A stretch of DNA of 64,000 bases from Microbispora rosea (GCF_900156315.1 NZ_FTNI01000027.1:1-64000), one strand, 5' to 3'; positions 41,431 to 49,743 are shown, counted from the stretch's first letter. The notes: generated by a model from the sequence alone, not told the origin. Numbers and translations: made by a program.

Positions 41431-42293
41431 CGCACGCCCCCGGCCCGGCCCGCCCCGAGGTCGATCGAGGTGAAGGAGTAGGGCGCCCACGGGCCGGTGA
41501 GTTCGACGTCCAGGAACCGGTCGCGGTAGCCGCCGAGCACCGCGGCGAACTCCTCCTCGCGGGCCGGATCCACCAGGTAGGCGCCGTTGAGCACCATCGA
41601 CTCGCTCCGCCCGGACAACTGGGGGTCCTGCGGGCGGTGGCGGCGGCTCGCCACGGCGATCTGTCCCAGCTCGGCGTGCAGGAGCTCGGCCCGCTCGGCC
41701 GCCGCGCGCCACAGGTCCTCCCTGCCGCGCAGGCTCTCCTTCTTCCGGCGCAGGTATGCCATGCCGGGGCTGTCGCCACCGCCCGCGGCGGTGGCCGCGG
41801 GCGCCGGGGAGGGGGGTGGCGTGTCCCGGCGCAGGTAGGCCTTGACGCCCCACTCCCGCCGTCCCGCGACACGCGACAGGATCTCCGTGAAGTCGTCGTG
41901 CCGCAGGTCGAGAAGGTCGCGGACCTGCTCTTCGCCGGTGTAGACGGTCACGAGGCGCACGGGGGCGGTCGGCCCGGCCGCCGCCAGCGCCTCGACGACC
42001 CGGTGGTGCGCGCGGGCGACTCCCTCAACCCAGTCGAGGTCCTCCAGCGAGCGGCGCAGCGGTTCCTCGCCGAACCGGTCGAGGGGCACGTCGCTGACGT
42101 GGGCCACAAGCCCGCCGCGAGGCACGGGCCGCACCACGCCGCCCATGACGCCGCGCAGGTCAGGAGGCCTCTCCGCGCGCTCCACGCTCGCTCCGGCCGT
42201 CCCGTTCTCTCCGGCGGGTGTCACCGCGTACAGGTAGACCCCCTGACCGACGCCGGGGTGGTTCTGGCTCAAGGCGGGGTGGTTCTCGCTCAT
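41427..42293 (-). CDS. gvpL: Gas vesicle protein GvpL (GvpF/L family)
   Basis: 288 aa if it starts at ATG 42293, just past the gvpJ stop; a GTG at 42407 would overlap gvpJ by about 100 bases. GvpL/F features: GVYLYAVTP at the N-terminus, VPLDRFGEEPLRRSLEDLDW, ARAHHRVVEAL, VRLVTVYTGEEQVRDLL, a coiled-coil middle (RRKKESLRGREDLWRAAAER), and the C-terminal LTGPWAPYSFTSI signature. GvpF/L proteins bind GvpA subunits during shell growth. Confidence 0.9.
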   Translation of the reverse strand: MSENHPALSQNHPGVGQGVYLYAVTPAGENGTAGASVERAERPPDLRGVMGGVVRPVPRGGLVAHVSDVPLDRFGEEPLRRSLEDLDWVEGVARAHHRVVEALAAAGPTAPVRLVTVYTGEEQVRDLLDLRHDDFTEILSRVAGRREWGVKAYLRRDTPPPSPAPAATAAGGGDSPGMAYLRRKKESLRGREDLWRAAAERAELLHAELGQIAVASRRHRPQDPQLSGRSESMVLNGAYLVDPAREEEFAAVLGGYRDRFLDVELTGPWAPYSFTSIDLGAGRAGGVR

Positions 42294-42306
42294 GGCGGGG
42301 TGGTGG

Positions 42307-42801
42307 TCACGCACGGCCGGGCTCCGTTCCGCCGGGGCGGCCGAGCCGCCGGTCGCGGGCCTCGGCCTGGCGGTCGCCCCGCCGCTCACCGGCGCGTTCT
42401 CCCGCACGCTCGACCGGTCCTCGCTCCTGCGCGCGCTCGCCCGGTTCGAGTTCCGTCCGCTCCTCCCAGGCGACCAGGCGCTCCTCGACCGCGCTCAGGC
42501 GCTCGCGGAGCCGGCGGTTCTCCTCGACCAGCTCGCGGTCCTTGCCGCTGAGCCACGGGTCGCGCTCCCACCAGTCGATGCCGATCTCCCGCGCGGTGTC
42601 GACCGAGGCGATGACCAGCCGCAGCTTGATGGTCAGCAGCTCGATCTCCAGCAGGTTCACCTTGATGTCGCCGGCGATCACGATGCCCCGGTCGAGCACG
42701 CGTTCCAGGATGTCGCCCAGGTTGGTCGACTCCCGGCCCATGACGGCAGGCGGCCCGTACGACGACTCGCGCAGGACGGGACGCGAGCGGGGATCGGTCA
42801 T
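42307..42801 (-). CDS. gvpJ: Gas vesicle protein GvpJ (GvpA-related, long C-terminus)
   Basis: 164 aa from ATG 42801, overlapping the gvpO stop (ATGA). The GvpA-type core is NLGDILERVLDRGIVIAGDI, KVNLLEIELLTIKLRLVIAS, VDTAREIGIDWW. It is followed by a long charged helical tail (ENRRLRERLSAVEERLVAWEER then Glu/Arg repeats). The tail separates GvpJ from the main shell protein; GvpJ is thought to initiate the vesicle cone. Confidence 0.88.
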   Translation of the reverse strand: MTDPRSRPVLRESSYGPPAVMGRESTNLGDILERVLDRGIVIAGDIKVNLLEIELLTIKLRLVIASVDTAREIGIDWWERDPWLSGKDRELVEENRRLRERLSAVEERLVAWEERTELEPGERAQERGPVERAGERAGERRGDRQAEARDRRLGRPGGTEPGRA

Positions 42802-43229
42802 AGCCCACCGCCGTAGGCGCCCGTGCCACGCCGGTAGGTCCGGGTGCGCCGGTAGGACATGAGGTTCCCCTCGTCGTCCACCTGGCACTCGTAGATCGAC
42901 AGCATGTCGCCGGTCGACGGGATTCTGCGGTCCTCGACGACCTCGACGTCCACCAGCCAGCCGTTCTCCACGGGTTCCACCGACGTGACCCCCTCCGTCT
43001 CCTTGGAGGTCAGATCCGCGATGTAGCGCAGGCCGAGCCGTCCGGCGGACACCGCGTTCAGCGCGGCCCGACGCCGGCGCGGCTCGGCGTGCTCGTCCCC
43101 GCGCTCGTCCTCGTCTTCGCCCTCGGACTCGTCGTACGGCCCGTCCTCCTCCGCAGGCATGCTCGAGGACGCCCGCCGCCCGTACGGTGCGGCGTCCTCG
43201 TCATAACGGACTCTCCGCCGGGGAGGCAT
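42798..43229 (-). CDS. gvpO: Gas vesicle protein GvpO
   Basis: 143 aa. A highly charged, disordered N-terminal half (EDGPYDESEGEDEDERGDEH) leads to the conserved GvpO domain: AGRLGLRYIADLTSKETEGV, VENGWLVDVEVVEDRRIPS, DMLSIYECQVDDEG then YRRTRTYRRG. GvpO is needed for vesicle formation and affects gvpA expression in haloarchaea. It sits 7 bases after gvpG. Confidence 0.93.
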   Translation of the reverse strand: MPPRRRVRYDEDAAPYGRRASSSMPAEEDGPYDESEGEDEDERGDEHAEPRRRRAALNAVSAGRLGLRYIADLTSKETEGVTSVEPVENGWLVDVEVVEDRRIPSTGDMLSIYECQVDDEGNLMSYRRTRTYRRGTGAYGGGL

Positions 43230-43236
43230 GGGACGA

Positions 43237-43470
43237 TCACCCCCTCCGCGGGCCGCTCATGAGCCTGAGGATCTCCTCCACGGCCTGGGCCTCCTCCTCT
43301 TCGGAGATCTGGCCCGAGCGTCTGGCCTCCTCGATGGCCTCCAGCCGCCGCCGGACCGCCGCCGGATCCCGCAGTTCATGCTCGACCTGCTGCTGGATCA
43401 GCTCGCCCAGCCGGATGACGCCATGGACCGGGGCGAGCGGCCAGGTGAACAGCAAGCTGATCAGTCCCAC
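43237..43470 (-). CDS. gvpG: Gas vesicle protein GvpG
   Basis: 77 aa. It begins MGLISLLFTWPLAPVHGVIR and continues LGELIQQQVEHELRDPAAV, then a coiled-coil EEARRSGQISEEEEAQAVEEI, the standard GvpG layout. A small assembly factor that acts with GvpF/L. The gap to gvpF is 19 bases. Confidence 0.93.
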   Translation of the reverse strand: MGLISLLFTWPLAPVHGVIRLGELIQQQVEHELRDPAAVRRRLEAIEEARRSGQISEEEEAQAVEEILRLMSGPRRG

Positions 43471-43489
43471 GGCGGTCTCCTCTCATGAG

Positions 43490-44281
43490 TCAGGTGGTGA
43501 CGAAGTCGTACGGCGCCATCGGCCCGAGCAGCCGGACCTCGACCCGATCTCCCCACTCGGAGCGCAGCTCTCCCACGGCGCGTTCGAAGCCGGCCTGGCG
43601 GTCGTTCTCCACGAGGAACGCGACGTGCGCCGCGTCCCGTTCGTGGCTGGGGTCCCGGACCACCGCACCCGCGGTGAAGGGCTCGAAGCGTTCGGCGACC
43701 GCCCGGGTGTCGGCCTCGCGTTTCGCGGCGATGATCTGCGTGATGAGCTCGCCGAGGCGGATGCGTTCGTTGCGCGTCACCTCTTCCGGCAACTGCCTGA
43801 TCCGGTCGCGCAGCTGCCTGGCCTCGGCGTTCTCGGTCAGCACCTCGACCAGCACCGGCTGCTCGGCGTACCGCGCCTTGAGGACGAACTGGGTCCGGCC
43901 CTCGATCTGCTTCAGGGCGGCCGCGAACGAGTCGTGGTGCGGGGCCAGCAGCTCCTCCACGACCGCTTCCGGCGTGGTCATCACGGCGCCGAACCGCAGG
44001 GGGAGCACGGGGACCTCGGCCGCGGCCTCGTCGAGCAACTGCTCGTGGGCGACCAGGTCCTGTGCGCGGCCGAGGGGGCGGTCCACGTCGACGTCGCTCA
44101 CCAGGGCGGCGATCTCACCGTGCCTGATGATGGTGACCCGGCGGGGAGGATCGCCCACTCCGATGGCGTCCTCGCTGATCTCGACGTCCTCCGGGAGGAT
44201 GCCGTAGACGTAGCACGCGGTGTTGCGCGGGGGAGCCTCGGCCCCGTCGCTCGCCCCGGACTGCCTGGTGGAGCCCGTCAT
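43490..44281 (-). CDS. gvpF: Gas vesicle protein GvpF
   Basis: 263 aa. ACYVYGILPEDVEI at the N-terminus, IAALVSDVDVDRPLGRAQDL, VLPLRFGAVMTTPEAVVEEL, the QFVLKARYAEQPVLVEVL block, and the C-terminal VEVRLLGPMAPYDFV are typical of GvpF/L. It lies one base after gvpA. It probably chaperones GvpA at the growing end of the shell. Confidence 0.93.
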   Translation of the reverse strand: MTGSTRQSGASDGAEAPPRNTACYVYGILPEDVEISEDAIGVGDPPRRVTIIRHGEIAALVSDVDVDRPLGRAQDLVAHEQLLDEAAAEVPVLPLRFGAVMTTPEAVVEELLAPHHDSFAAALKQIEGRTQFVLKARYAEQPVLVEVLTENAEARQLRDRIRQLPEEVTRNERIRLGELITQIIAAKREADTRAVAERFEPFTAGAVVRDPSHERDAAHVAFLVENDRQAGFERAVGELRSEWGDRVEVRLLGPMAPYDFVTT

Positions 44282-44282
44282 C

Positions 44283-44696
44283 TCAGTCCTCCTCCCGTCG
44301 ACGCCGGCGGGTACGCGGGGCGGGTTCTTCCGCGTAGCTCTCCCTCAGGTCCTGCAGCTTGTCTCCGGCCGCCTCCAGCACGCCCTGGACCATGCCCTTG
44401 GTCTTGCCTCGGGCGATGCTCTGGGGCGCGCTCGACAGGAGGCCGGGCAGCCCCGGTTGCTGGGAGGCCAGGTCCAGCCGGTTCACGGCCTCGGCGAACC
44501 GGAGATAGGTGTCGACGCTCGCGATGACGACACGTACGTCGATGGTCAGAATCTCGATGCCGACCAGTGAGACCCGCACATAGGCGTCGATCACGAGGCC
44601 CTTGTCCAGGATCGTGTCAATGACGTCGGCCAGGCCGGATCCCGACGACCGGCCCGGCAATCCGCCGCCACCCGCCGGTGGAACGGCTACCGTCAT
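44283..44696 (-). CDS. gvpA: Main gas vesicle shell protein GvpA
   Basis: 137 aa. The shell core [56 protein letters not shown] is highly conserved. A C-terminal extension of about 60 residues ([18 protein letters not shown] and a basic end) makes it about twice the length of cyanobacterial GvpA, as in other actinomycetes. It builds the gas-filled protein shell. The preceding SRPBCC gene is 98 bases away. Confidence 0.94.
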   Translation of the reverse strand: MTVAVPPAGGGGLPGRSSGSGLADVIDTILDKGLVIDAYVRVSLVGIEILTIDVRVVIASVDTYLRFAEAVNRLDLASQQPGLPGLLSSAPQSIARGKTKGMVQGVLEAAGDKLQDLRESYAEEPAPRTRRRRREED

Positions 44697-44794
44697 ACGC
44701 TTCCCCTCCTCGGTTTCCTGTCGTGTTTCCGATCAGTCGCTCCGCCCTCCGCATCCCGGCGTACGGGCGGCTGCTTCCACTGCCTCCGTGGCTC

Positions 44795-46222
44795 TCACTC
44801 GGGAGGACGGCGCCGCCGGACCAGGGGGCGGCGGCGCACCGGCTGCTCCTCGGCCTTGCCCGTCTCCTCGGCCTTGCCCGTCTCCTCGGTCTGCTCGTCC
44901 CTACGGGCCTGTTCGCCTCTCCGGGGCCGTTCGTCCTCGCCGCGCTCGGTTTCCGACCCGCGCCGCCCGGCCGGTGCCCGCGTGCCACGAGCCTCGGGCT
45001 CGTCCGCGCGCCCGCGGGTGGCCGTCGATCCGGCGCGGGCGCCCGCGTAGGCGGGCCTGCGCTCCCGCTCCGGCTCCTCCTCCTCTTCTTCCTCCTCGTA
45101 CGGCTCCTCGTACGGCTCCTCCTCGGACTCCTCGGGCTCCTCGGCCTCGGGCTCCTCGGGAGCCTCTTCCTCGCGCTCCTCGGGGGCCTCCTCGCCCCGC
45201 TCGCGGTCCTCGCGTTCGCGCTCCTCGCGCAGCGCCGTCTCGTGGTCCTTGACGACCTCGCTGTCGCGGATCTCGCCCCGCCAGCCCTCGATCTCGTCGG
45301 GACGCAGCAGGGCGCTGGTCATGACGTGCCGTCTGAAGTGCTTGAACTCGAGCCGGACGCGGCGGCCCTGGGCCCGCCACAGGTTGCCCACGCGCTCGAA
45401 GAGACCCTGCGGGTGATACTCGACGACGAGCAGGACCCGGGTCAGCTCGGGAGTGATCTCGTGGAAGGTCACAGAGCCGTCCGGGAAGCCCTTCGGGCCT
45501 TCCGACCGCCAGATGATCCTGCTGTCGGGGACCTGCTCGATGATGGTCGACTCCCACGTGCGGTGGGACCAGAAGACCTGCGCCTTCCACCCGAGCTTCT
45601 CGTCGGACTTCTGCTCGACGGTCTCGACCTTCTTCATGAAGCTCGGGAACTCCTCGAACTGCGTCCACTGGTTGTAGACCAGGCGGAGCGGCGCGCCGAT
45701 GTCGAGCGACTCGACGATGTTGGTGACCTTGAGCTTCTTGCCCTTGCGGCCCTTGCCTCCGCCGCCGCCGAACAGGCCCTTGATCTTCTCCTTGCCGTAC
45801 GCCATGATCGCCGCACGTACGGGGTGACCGCCGCCGCCCTCGGTCAGAGCGCTGGTGACAGCGCCGAGCAGACCGCCTCCGCCCGTCGCGCCAAGCCGGT
45901 CGGCCGCCGACTTGAGCAGGTCCCGGGCACCCCTTCCGCGGGTGAGGCCGCCGAGCAGCCCGCCGAGCGCCTCCCGCCCGCCGCCCTGTTTCCCCGTGAG
46001 CGCGCTGAACAGCCCGGAGCCGCCGTGCTCCACATAGTCGGTGAGGCGGCCGGCCAGGCCGTCGATTCTCTCGGTGACCCGGGACAGCGCGCGCTCGGCC
46101 ACGGCGGTGGCGAGGTTCTGGAACTCCTGCCCGAGCCGTTGCGTGGGCAGCGCCCCTTCGTCCGGCGCCTGTGGGCCCCGTGTCCGTTCCGTCTGGGCCC
46201 GTTCCCGCGTCTGTTCGGTCAT
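44795..46222 (-). CDS. SRPBCC-domain protein of the gas vesicle operon (GvpZ-like position)
   Basis: 475 aa from ATG 46222 (GGAGGTGA upstream). A Gly/Ala/Arg N-terminal region (about 1-160) precedes an SRPBCC/polyketide-cyclase fold at about 170-310: TNIVESLDIGAPLRLVYNQW, TQFEEFPSFMKKVETVEQK, SRIIWRSEGPKGFPDGSVTF, LVVEYHPQGLFERVGNLW. A 150-residue tail of Glu/Arg/Pro runs follows. Similar proteins stand in Streptomyces gvp clusters (gvpZ by position, from memory). SRPBCC domains bind hydrophobic ligands, so a lipid or shell-surface role is possible but unproven. Confidence 0.8.
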   Translation of the reverse strand: MTEQTRERAQTERTRGPQAPDEGALPTQRLGQEFQNLATAVAERALSRVTERIDGLAGRLTDYVEHGGSGLFSALTGKQGGGREALGGLLGGLTRGRGARDLLKSAADRLGATGGGGLLGAVTSALTEGGGGHPVRAAIMAYGKEKIKGLFGGGGGKGRKGKKLKVTNIVESLDIGAPLRLVYNQWTQFEEFPSFMKKVETVEQKSDEKLGWKAQVFWSHRTWESTIIEQVPDSRIIWRSEGPKGFPDGSVTFHEITPELTRVLLVVEYHPQGLFERVGNLWRAQGRRVRLEFKHFRRHVMTSALLRPDEIEGWRGEIRDSEVVKDHETALREEREREDRERGEEAPEEREEEAPEEPEAEEPEESEEEPYEEPYEEEEEEEEPERERRPAYAGARAGSTATRGRADEPEARGTRAPAGRRGSETERGEDERPRRGEQARRDEQTEETGKAEETGKAEEQPVRRRPLVRRRRPPE

Positions 46223-46227
46223 CGGTC

Positions 46228-46788
46228 TCACCTCCTCCGCAGCACGGGACGGGTGGGACGGATCCGGGGCCGGCGGCGCTCCTCGGGTTCCGGCTCCTCC
46301 GCCTCCTCCTCGTACGGCTCCTCCTCGTAGTCCTCTTCCTCCTCGTAGGACTCTTCGGGCTCAGGCTCGCGCTGCTTCGGGCGGCGGCGGGGCGCCCGGC
46401 GGCGGCCCTCCTCCGGACGCTCCTTCTCCTCTTCCTCTTCCTCTTCGGCCGCGGCCCGGCCCCGGCCCTTGGGCTGCCGGAGCGCCTCGGCGCGTTCGTG
46501 CAGCTTGTCGCTCAGGTTGTCGATCTGGTGGCTGGTGGCGCGCTTGGCGGCCGCCTTGCCGACGTCCAGAAGGTCGCCGCGTACGCGCTCGGTGAGCTTG
46601 CCGAGGTCGGGGGCGGCACCGCCGAGGATCTTGGGGACCTGTTCGAGGAGGGCTCCCGCGGCCCCCCCTCCCTTGAGGCGGGCGGCGAGGATGGCCAGCG
46701 CGAGCACCAGCGCCAGGCGCAGCTTGTGGTGCCGGCCGAGGTAGTAGCCCGCGATGACAGCCAGGGCCACCTTCAGTCCGTCTTTCAT
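46228..46788 (-). CDS. Gas vesicle operon membrane-associated protein (GvpY-like position)
   Basis: 186 aa from ATG 46788, with AGGAGG ideally spaced. The N-terminus MKDGLKVALAVIAGYYLGRH, RLALVLALAILAARLKGG holds one or two hydrophobic segments. A helical middle follows, then a Glu-rich tail (EEEEEEEKERPEEGRRRA) and an Arg/Pro end. It is the first gene of the gvp operon, 5 bases before the SRPBCC gene. The Glu/Arg tail resembles that of its neighbour, so the two may act together. No enzymatic motif. Confidence 0.75.
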   Translation of the reverse strand: MKDGLKVALAVIAGYYLGRHHKLRLALVLALAILAARLKGGGAAGALLEQVPKILGGAAPDLGKLTERVRGDLLDVGKAAAKRATSHQIDNLSDKLHERAEALRQPKGRGRAAAEEEEEEEKERPEEGRRRAPRRRPKQREPEPEESYEEEEDYEEEPYEEEAEEPEPEERRRPRIRPTRPVLRRR

Positions 46789-46878
46789 GGTCGCGCCTCC
46801 TACTGGCTGCCCCGATGCGCCGTTCCGGCCATCCGCCCGTCTCGCCGCACGACGCTGCGATCCGACTGAACGGTATGA

Positions 46879-46903
46879 ATGCCCTAGACGGGCACACAAA
46901 AAC
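46879..46903 (-). promoter_or_regulatory. Candidate sigma-B-type promoter for the gvp operon
   Basis: On the minus strand GTTT (46903-46900) is followed after 15 bases by GGGCAT (46884-46879). The pattern is close to the actinomycete sigma-B/H consensus GNNT-N14-16-GGGTAY, with one off-consensus base. It lies about 90 bases before the first gvp gene. Confidence 0.45.
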
Positions 46904-47039
46904 TCGATCTCGTACATATCGGGCAGTTTTAGTAGGACTTGATCTCCTCCTTTGGGCTGTCCGTTATGACTCTCGCCAGGCTCGCCGGTCTTGGTGTGTT
47001 GGAGGGGTTCCGATGACACAACCTCGCCCTACCTCGGAC

Positions 47040-47063
47040 GATTACTGTGTGCAAACCGGGTAT
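47040..47063 (+). promoter_or_regulatory. Candidate sigma-B-type promoter for the Asp23/AmaP operon
   Basis: GATT (47040-47043), 14 bases, then GGGTAT (47058-47063), matching GNNT-N14-16-GGGTAY exactly. It is 59 bases before the first Asp23 start. The 46789-47121 gap contains no credible gene. Confidence 0.5.
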
Positions 47064-47121
47064 CACGGTCTTACATCGGCGGTAAGCGGTATCTACCGCA
47101 CGCGTGAAACGGGTGAGTCAC

Positions 47122-47598
47122 ATGACCGAGACCAGAACGTCGACCGCGACCGTCGAGCCGGCGCCCGGGCGATCCCTCGGGACGCAGGGCGGCTCCGGCC
47201 TGATGACGGAGCGGGGACGTACCACGATCTCCGACGAGGTGGTCGCCAAGATCGCCGGCATGGCGGCCCGTGAGATCGACGGAGTCCATGACTTCGGCAC
47301 CGGCACAGCCCGCGCGTTCGGCGCGATCAGGGGCGCGCTCGGTGGCGAGGACGGCGTCACCCGAGGCATGTCGGTGGAGGTCGGCGAGCGGCAGGCCGCC
47401 GTGGACATCCACCTCATCGTCGAGTACGGCGTCGCGATCCCCGACCTCGCGCAGGCGGTGCGGAGTCATGTGATCCGCGCGGTGGAGCGCATGTGCGGGC
47501 TGGAGGTCACCGAAGTCAACATCGCGGTCGACGACGTCAACCTGCCGAGGCAGCAGGAGCCGCAGACGCCCGGCGACGGGGAGCCGCGGGTCCAATGA
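47122..47598 (+). CDS. Asp23/Gls24 family envelope stress protein
   Basis: 158 aa from ATG 47122 (GGGTGAG upstream). After a 35-residue flexible N-terminus the Asp23 domain reads RTTISDEVVAKIAGMAAREI, DGVHDFGTGTARAFGAIRG, AVDIHLIVEYGVAIPDLAQA and VTEVNIAVDDVNLP. In Staphylococcus, Asp23 forms a membrane-proximal network held by AmaP. This is the first gene of a six-gene operon whose last gene is AmaP-like. Its stop overlaps the next start (ATGA). Confidence 0.92.
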   Translation: MTETRTSTATVEPAPGRSLGTQGGSGLMTERGRTTISDEVVAKIAGMAAREIDGVHDFGTGTARAFGAIRGALGGEDGVTRGMSVEVGERQAAVDIHLIVEYGVAIPDLAQAVRSHVIRAVERMCGLEVTEVNIAVDDVNLPRQQEPQTPGDGEPRVQ

Positions 47599-48020
47599 GC
47601 GCCGTCCCGGAGAGCGCGGGGGCCGAACCCGGCGGCCGACGGGTCACAATGCCCGAGCGAGCCGGGCCCGGCGCCGCGGAAGGCCCGCCACGGCAGCGGG
47701 ATCCCGGAGCGGGACGAGAAGGCGAAGAACTCGGGGCATCCGCCCGGCGGATCGCGGACCGCGTGCTGTCGTGTCCCGACGTCGCCGACCTGTCCCGGGG
47801 ACCGTTCGGCGTGGTCGCGACGCACCTGCCCGGAGGTCTCGTCCCGGGCGTCGCCGTACGGGACGACGCGATCGAGGTCGACATCGTCGCCCGGTACGGC
47901 AGGCCGCTGCCGGAGGTCGCCGACCTGGTCCGCGACGCCATCGGCGACCTGGCGGGCGGCCGCAGGGTGGACGTGACGATCGCCGACGTGGTCACAGACG
48001 ACGGCGGAAGAAAGGAATGA
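47595..48020 (+). CDS. Asp23-like hypothetical protein
   Basis: 141 aa. The second half (LGASARRIADRVLSCPDVAD, AVRDDAIEVDIVARYGRPLP, VADLVRDAIGDLAGGRRVDV then VTIADVV) follows the strand-helix pattern of Asp23/Gls24 but is too diverged for certainty. The N-terminal 45 residues are Pro/Gly/Glu-rich. It overlaps both neighbours by 3-4 bases, so it belongs to the operon. Confidence 0.72.
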   Translation: MSAVPESAGAEPGGRRVTMPERAGPGAAEGPPRQRDPGAGREGEELGASARRIADRVLSCPDVADLSRGPFGVVATHLPGGLVPGVAVRDDAIEVDIVARYGRPLPEVADLVRDAIGDLAGGRRVDVTIADVVTDDGGRKE

Positions 48021-48022
48021 TC

Positions 48023-48208
48023 ATGCAAGGCTATCCGATCTGGGGCCTCGCGGGGCTGCTGTTCGGCACGGTGCTTGGGGTGGTCGGGGCCTTCGGCGGC
48101 CTCGCCGCGTTCATCATCGTCCTGGTCCTCGGCATCGTCGGGTTCTTCGTCGGCCTGGTGCTCGAAGGCGGCGTACACCTGCCGCAGATGCACCCGAGAC
48201 GGCAATGA
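48023..48208 (+). CDS. Small two-span membrane protein (DUF2273-like position)
   Basis: 61 aa. ATG 48023 lies seven bases after AAAGG; ATG 48017 is possible. Almost the whole protein is two hydrophobic helices (YPIWGLAGLLFGTVLGVVG and AAFIIVLVLGIVGFFVGLVL). Asp23 operons in other bacteria carry a small DUF2273 membrane protein in this position. It ends in an ATGA overlap with the next gene. Confidence 0.7.
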   Translation: MQGYPIWGLAGLLFGTVLGVVGAFGGLAAFIIVLVLGIVGFFVGLVLEGGVHLPQMHPRRQ

Positions 48209-48519
48209 CCGTGCCCGCGGCGCACGGGACGACGACCATCTCGGACCGTGCCTTCACGAGGATCGCCGAGAAACTGGCGAGCGAGGACGAGCACGTGACC
48301 GGCCGGCCCCACGTCTCGGCGTCGGTGTGCGGGGCGGTCGCGGCGGTCCACTGCGATCTGGCCGTGCGCTATCCGGCGCCGGTGCCGCGGCTGGCCGCGA
48401 AGATCCGCGAGCACGTCCGGCGGCGGCTGCGCGAGCTGACCGGCGTCGCCGTGGAGAACGTGGACATCGAGGTCGTGGAGCTGGTGCCCGAGCGAAGGTC
48501 CGGGCACAGGCTCTCGTGA
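48205..48519 (+). CDS. Second Asp23/Gls24 family protein
   Basis: 104 aa. TTTISDRAFTRIAEKLASED, VSASVCGAVAAVHCDLAVRY, VPRLAAKIREHVRRRLREL, GVAVENVDIEVVEL give the full minimal Asp23 domain with almost no extra sequence. It is the compact paralogue of the first operon gene. Confidence 0.87.
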   Translation: MTVPAAHGTTTISDRAFTRIAEKLASEDEHVTGRPHVSASVCGAVAAVHCDLAVRYPAPVPRLAAKIREHVRRRLRELTGVAVENVDIEVVELVPERRSGHRLS

Positions 48520-48541
48520 AGGCCCGAGCGGAGGGATGGCG

Positions 48542-49150
48542 ATGACCGAAGGCCGAGGGCCGTCTGAGAGGGTGCCGCGATTCGTCCCGATGCGGGGGTT
48601 CGGGGCCGGAGGAGCCGGCCGGGCCTTCCGGCCCAGCCGCGGGCTGCCGGCCGCGGTCGCCGCACTGGCGCTGCTGGCGGTCGGGGGCCTCACCGCCGTC
48701 CACGTGGTCTCCGCGCTGCTGGGGCTGCCCGTCAGGCTCGTGCCGTACGAACAGTGGGCCCGCTGGGCGAGCACCGCGGCCTGGAACGACGGCCGGACGC
48801 TCGCGGTGGCCTCCGCGCTGGCCCTGATCGGCCTGGCGCTGATACTGATCGCGCTGGTCCCCGGCCGGGGGCGGATGATCGCGCTGCGCACCGGAGACCC
48901 CGACCTGGTGGTCGGCCTGCCGCGCCGCGCGCTGGCACGGGCGCTCAGCGCCAGAGCGAACGAGGTGGATGGCGTGCGCGCCGCGGGAGCGCGGATGCGC
49001 GGCTGGCACGCGGACGTGTCGGTGAGGACCGACCTGCGCGACACGACGGCGCTGGGGGAGCGCGTGCGGGCGGCCGTCGAGGACGAGCTCGCCCGGCTGG
49101 CTCCCGCCCACCACGTCTCGCTGAACCTGCGCGTCCGCGGCCCGTCGTAG
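48542..49150 (+). CDS. DUF6286-type membrane protein of the Asp23 operon
   Basis: 202 aa from ATG 48542 (GGAGGG six bases upstream). Two membrane spans (about 35-60 and 88-108) separated by an outer loop (GLPVRLVPYEQWARWASTAA) are followed by a cytoplasmic Asp23-like domain (LARALSARANEVDGVRAAGA ending HHVSLNLRVRGPS). Together with AmaP it would tether Asp23 proteins to the membrane. Confidence 0.8.
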   Translation: MTEGRGPSERVPRFVPMRGFGAGGAGRAFRPSRGLPAAVAALALLAVGGLTAVHVVSALLGLPVRLVPYEQWARWASTAAWNDGRTLAVASALALIGLALILIALVPGRGRMIALRTGDPDLVVGLPRRALARALSARANEVDGVRAAGARMRGWHADVSVRTDLRDTTALGERVRAAVEDELARLAPAHHVSLNLRVRGPS

Positions 49151-49167
49151 GCGAAGGAGGCAGGACG

Positions 49168-49743
49168 GTGAAGACGAGATCGGGCAAGGGCAACCGGACC
49201 GGCCTGGCGGTGTTCGGCCTGGTCCTGCTGGCGGTGGGCGGCCTCGCGATCGCGCGGGCGCTGGGCGCCTTCGGCGACGCGGCGGCGCGGGAGCCGGTGG
49301 TGGACGCCGGGGCCAGGAGCTTCGCGGCGACCACGCCGTGGTTCTGGCCGGTCGTGGCCGCCGTCGGATTCGTAATAGGGCTGATCGGGCTGGCCTGGCT
49401 GGTGGCGCTGCTGCGGGTCGACCGGCCGCGGCGGCTGCGCCTGGAATCGGGCACGTCCGGCGTCACCGAGGTCGACGCGCATCCCGCGAGCGAGGCCCTG
49501 GCCGAGCAGGTCAGCGCTTATCCGGACGTGCGCCGGGCGCACGCCGTGCTGCGCGGCTCGTCCGACGACCCGCACCTCGACCTCGGCGTCTCCGCCGTGG
49601 AACCGGCCGACCTCGGGGCGCTGGTCACCCGGCTGCACGACGAGGCCGTCCCGGACCTGCGCACCACGCTCGGCCTGCGCCGCCTCCCGGCGATGGTCCG
49701 GCTCAACCTGACCGGCGGCCGCCGGACCCGCCCCGTCCACTGA
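49168..49743 (+). CDS. amaP: Alkaline shock response membrane anchor protein AmaP-like
   Basis: 191 aa from GTG 49168 with AAGGAGG seven bases upstream. Two membrane spans (about 11-30 and 60-82) and a cytoplasmic tail (TSGVTEVDAHPASEALAEQV and LRRLPAMVRLNLTGG) match AmaP, which anchors Asp23 in Gram-positive bacteria. Last gene of the operon; it converges with the DUF488 gene. Confidence 0.83.
   Translation: MKTRSGKGNRTGLAVFGLVLLAVGGLAIARALGAFGDAAAREPVVDAGARSFAATTPWFWPVVAAVGFVIGLIGLAWLVALLRVDRPRRLRLESGTSGVTEVDAHPASEALAEQVSAYPDVRRAHAVLRGSSDDPHLDLGVSAVEPADLGALVTRLHDEAVPDLRTTLGLRRLPAMVRLNLTGGRRTRPVH

Noticed and set aside
46815-47273. 152-aa plus-strand frame in the gvp/asp23 control region
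   Set aside because: It overlaps the Asp23 gene in another frame and both candidate promoters, and lacks a plausible protein pattern.
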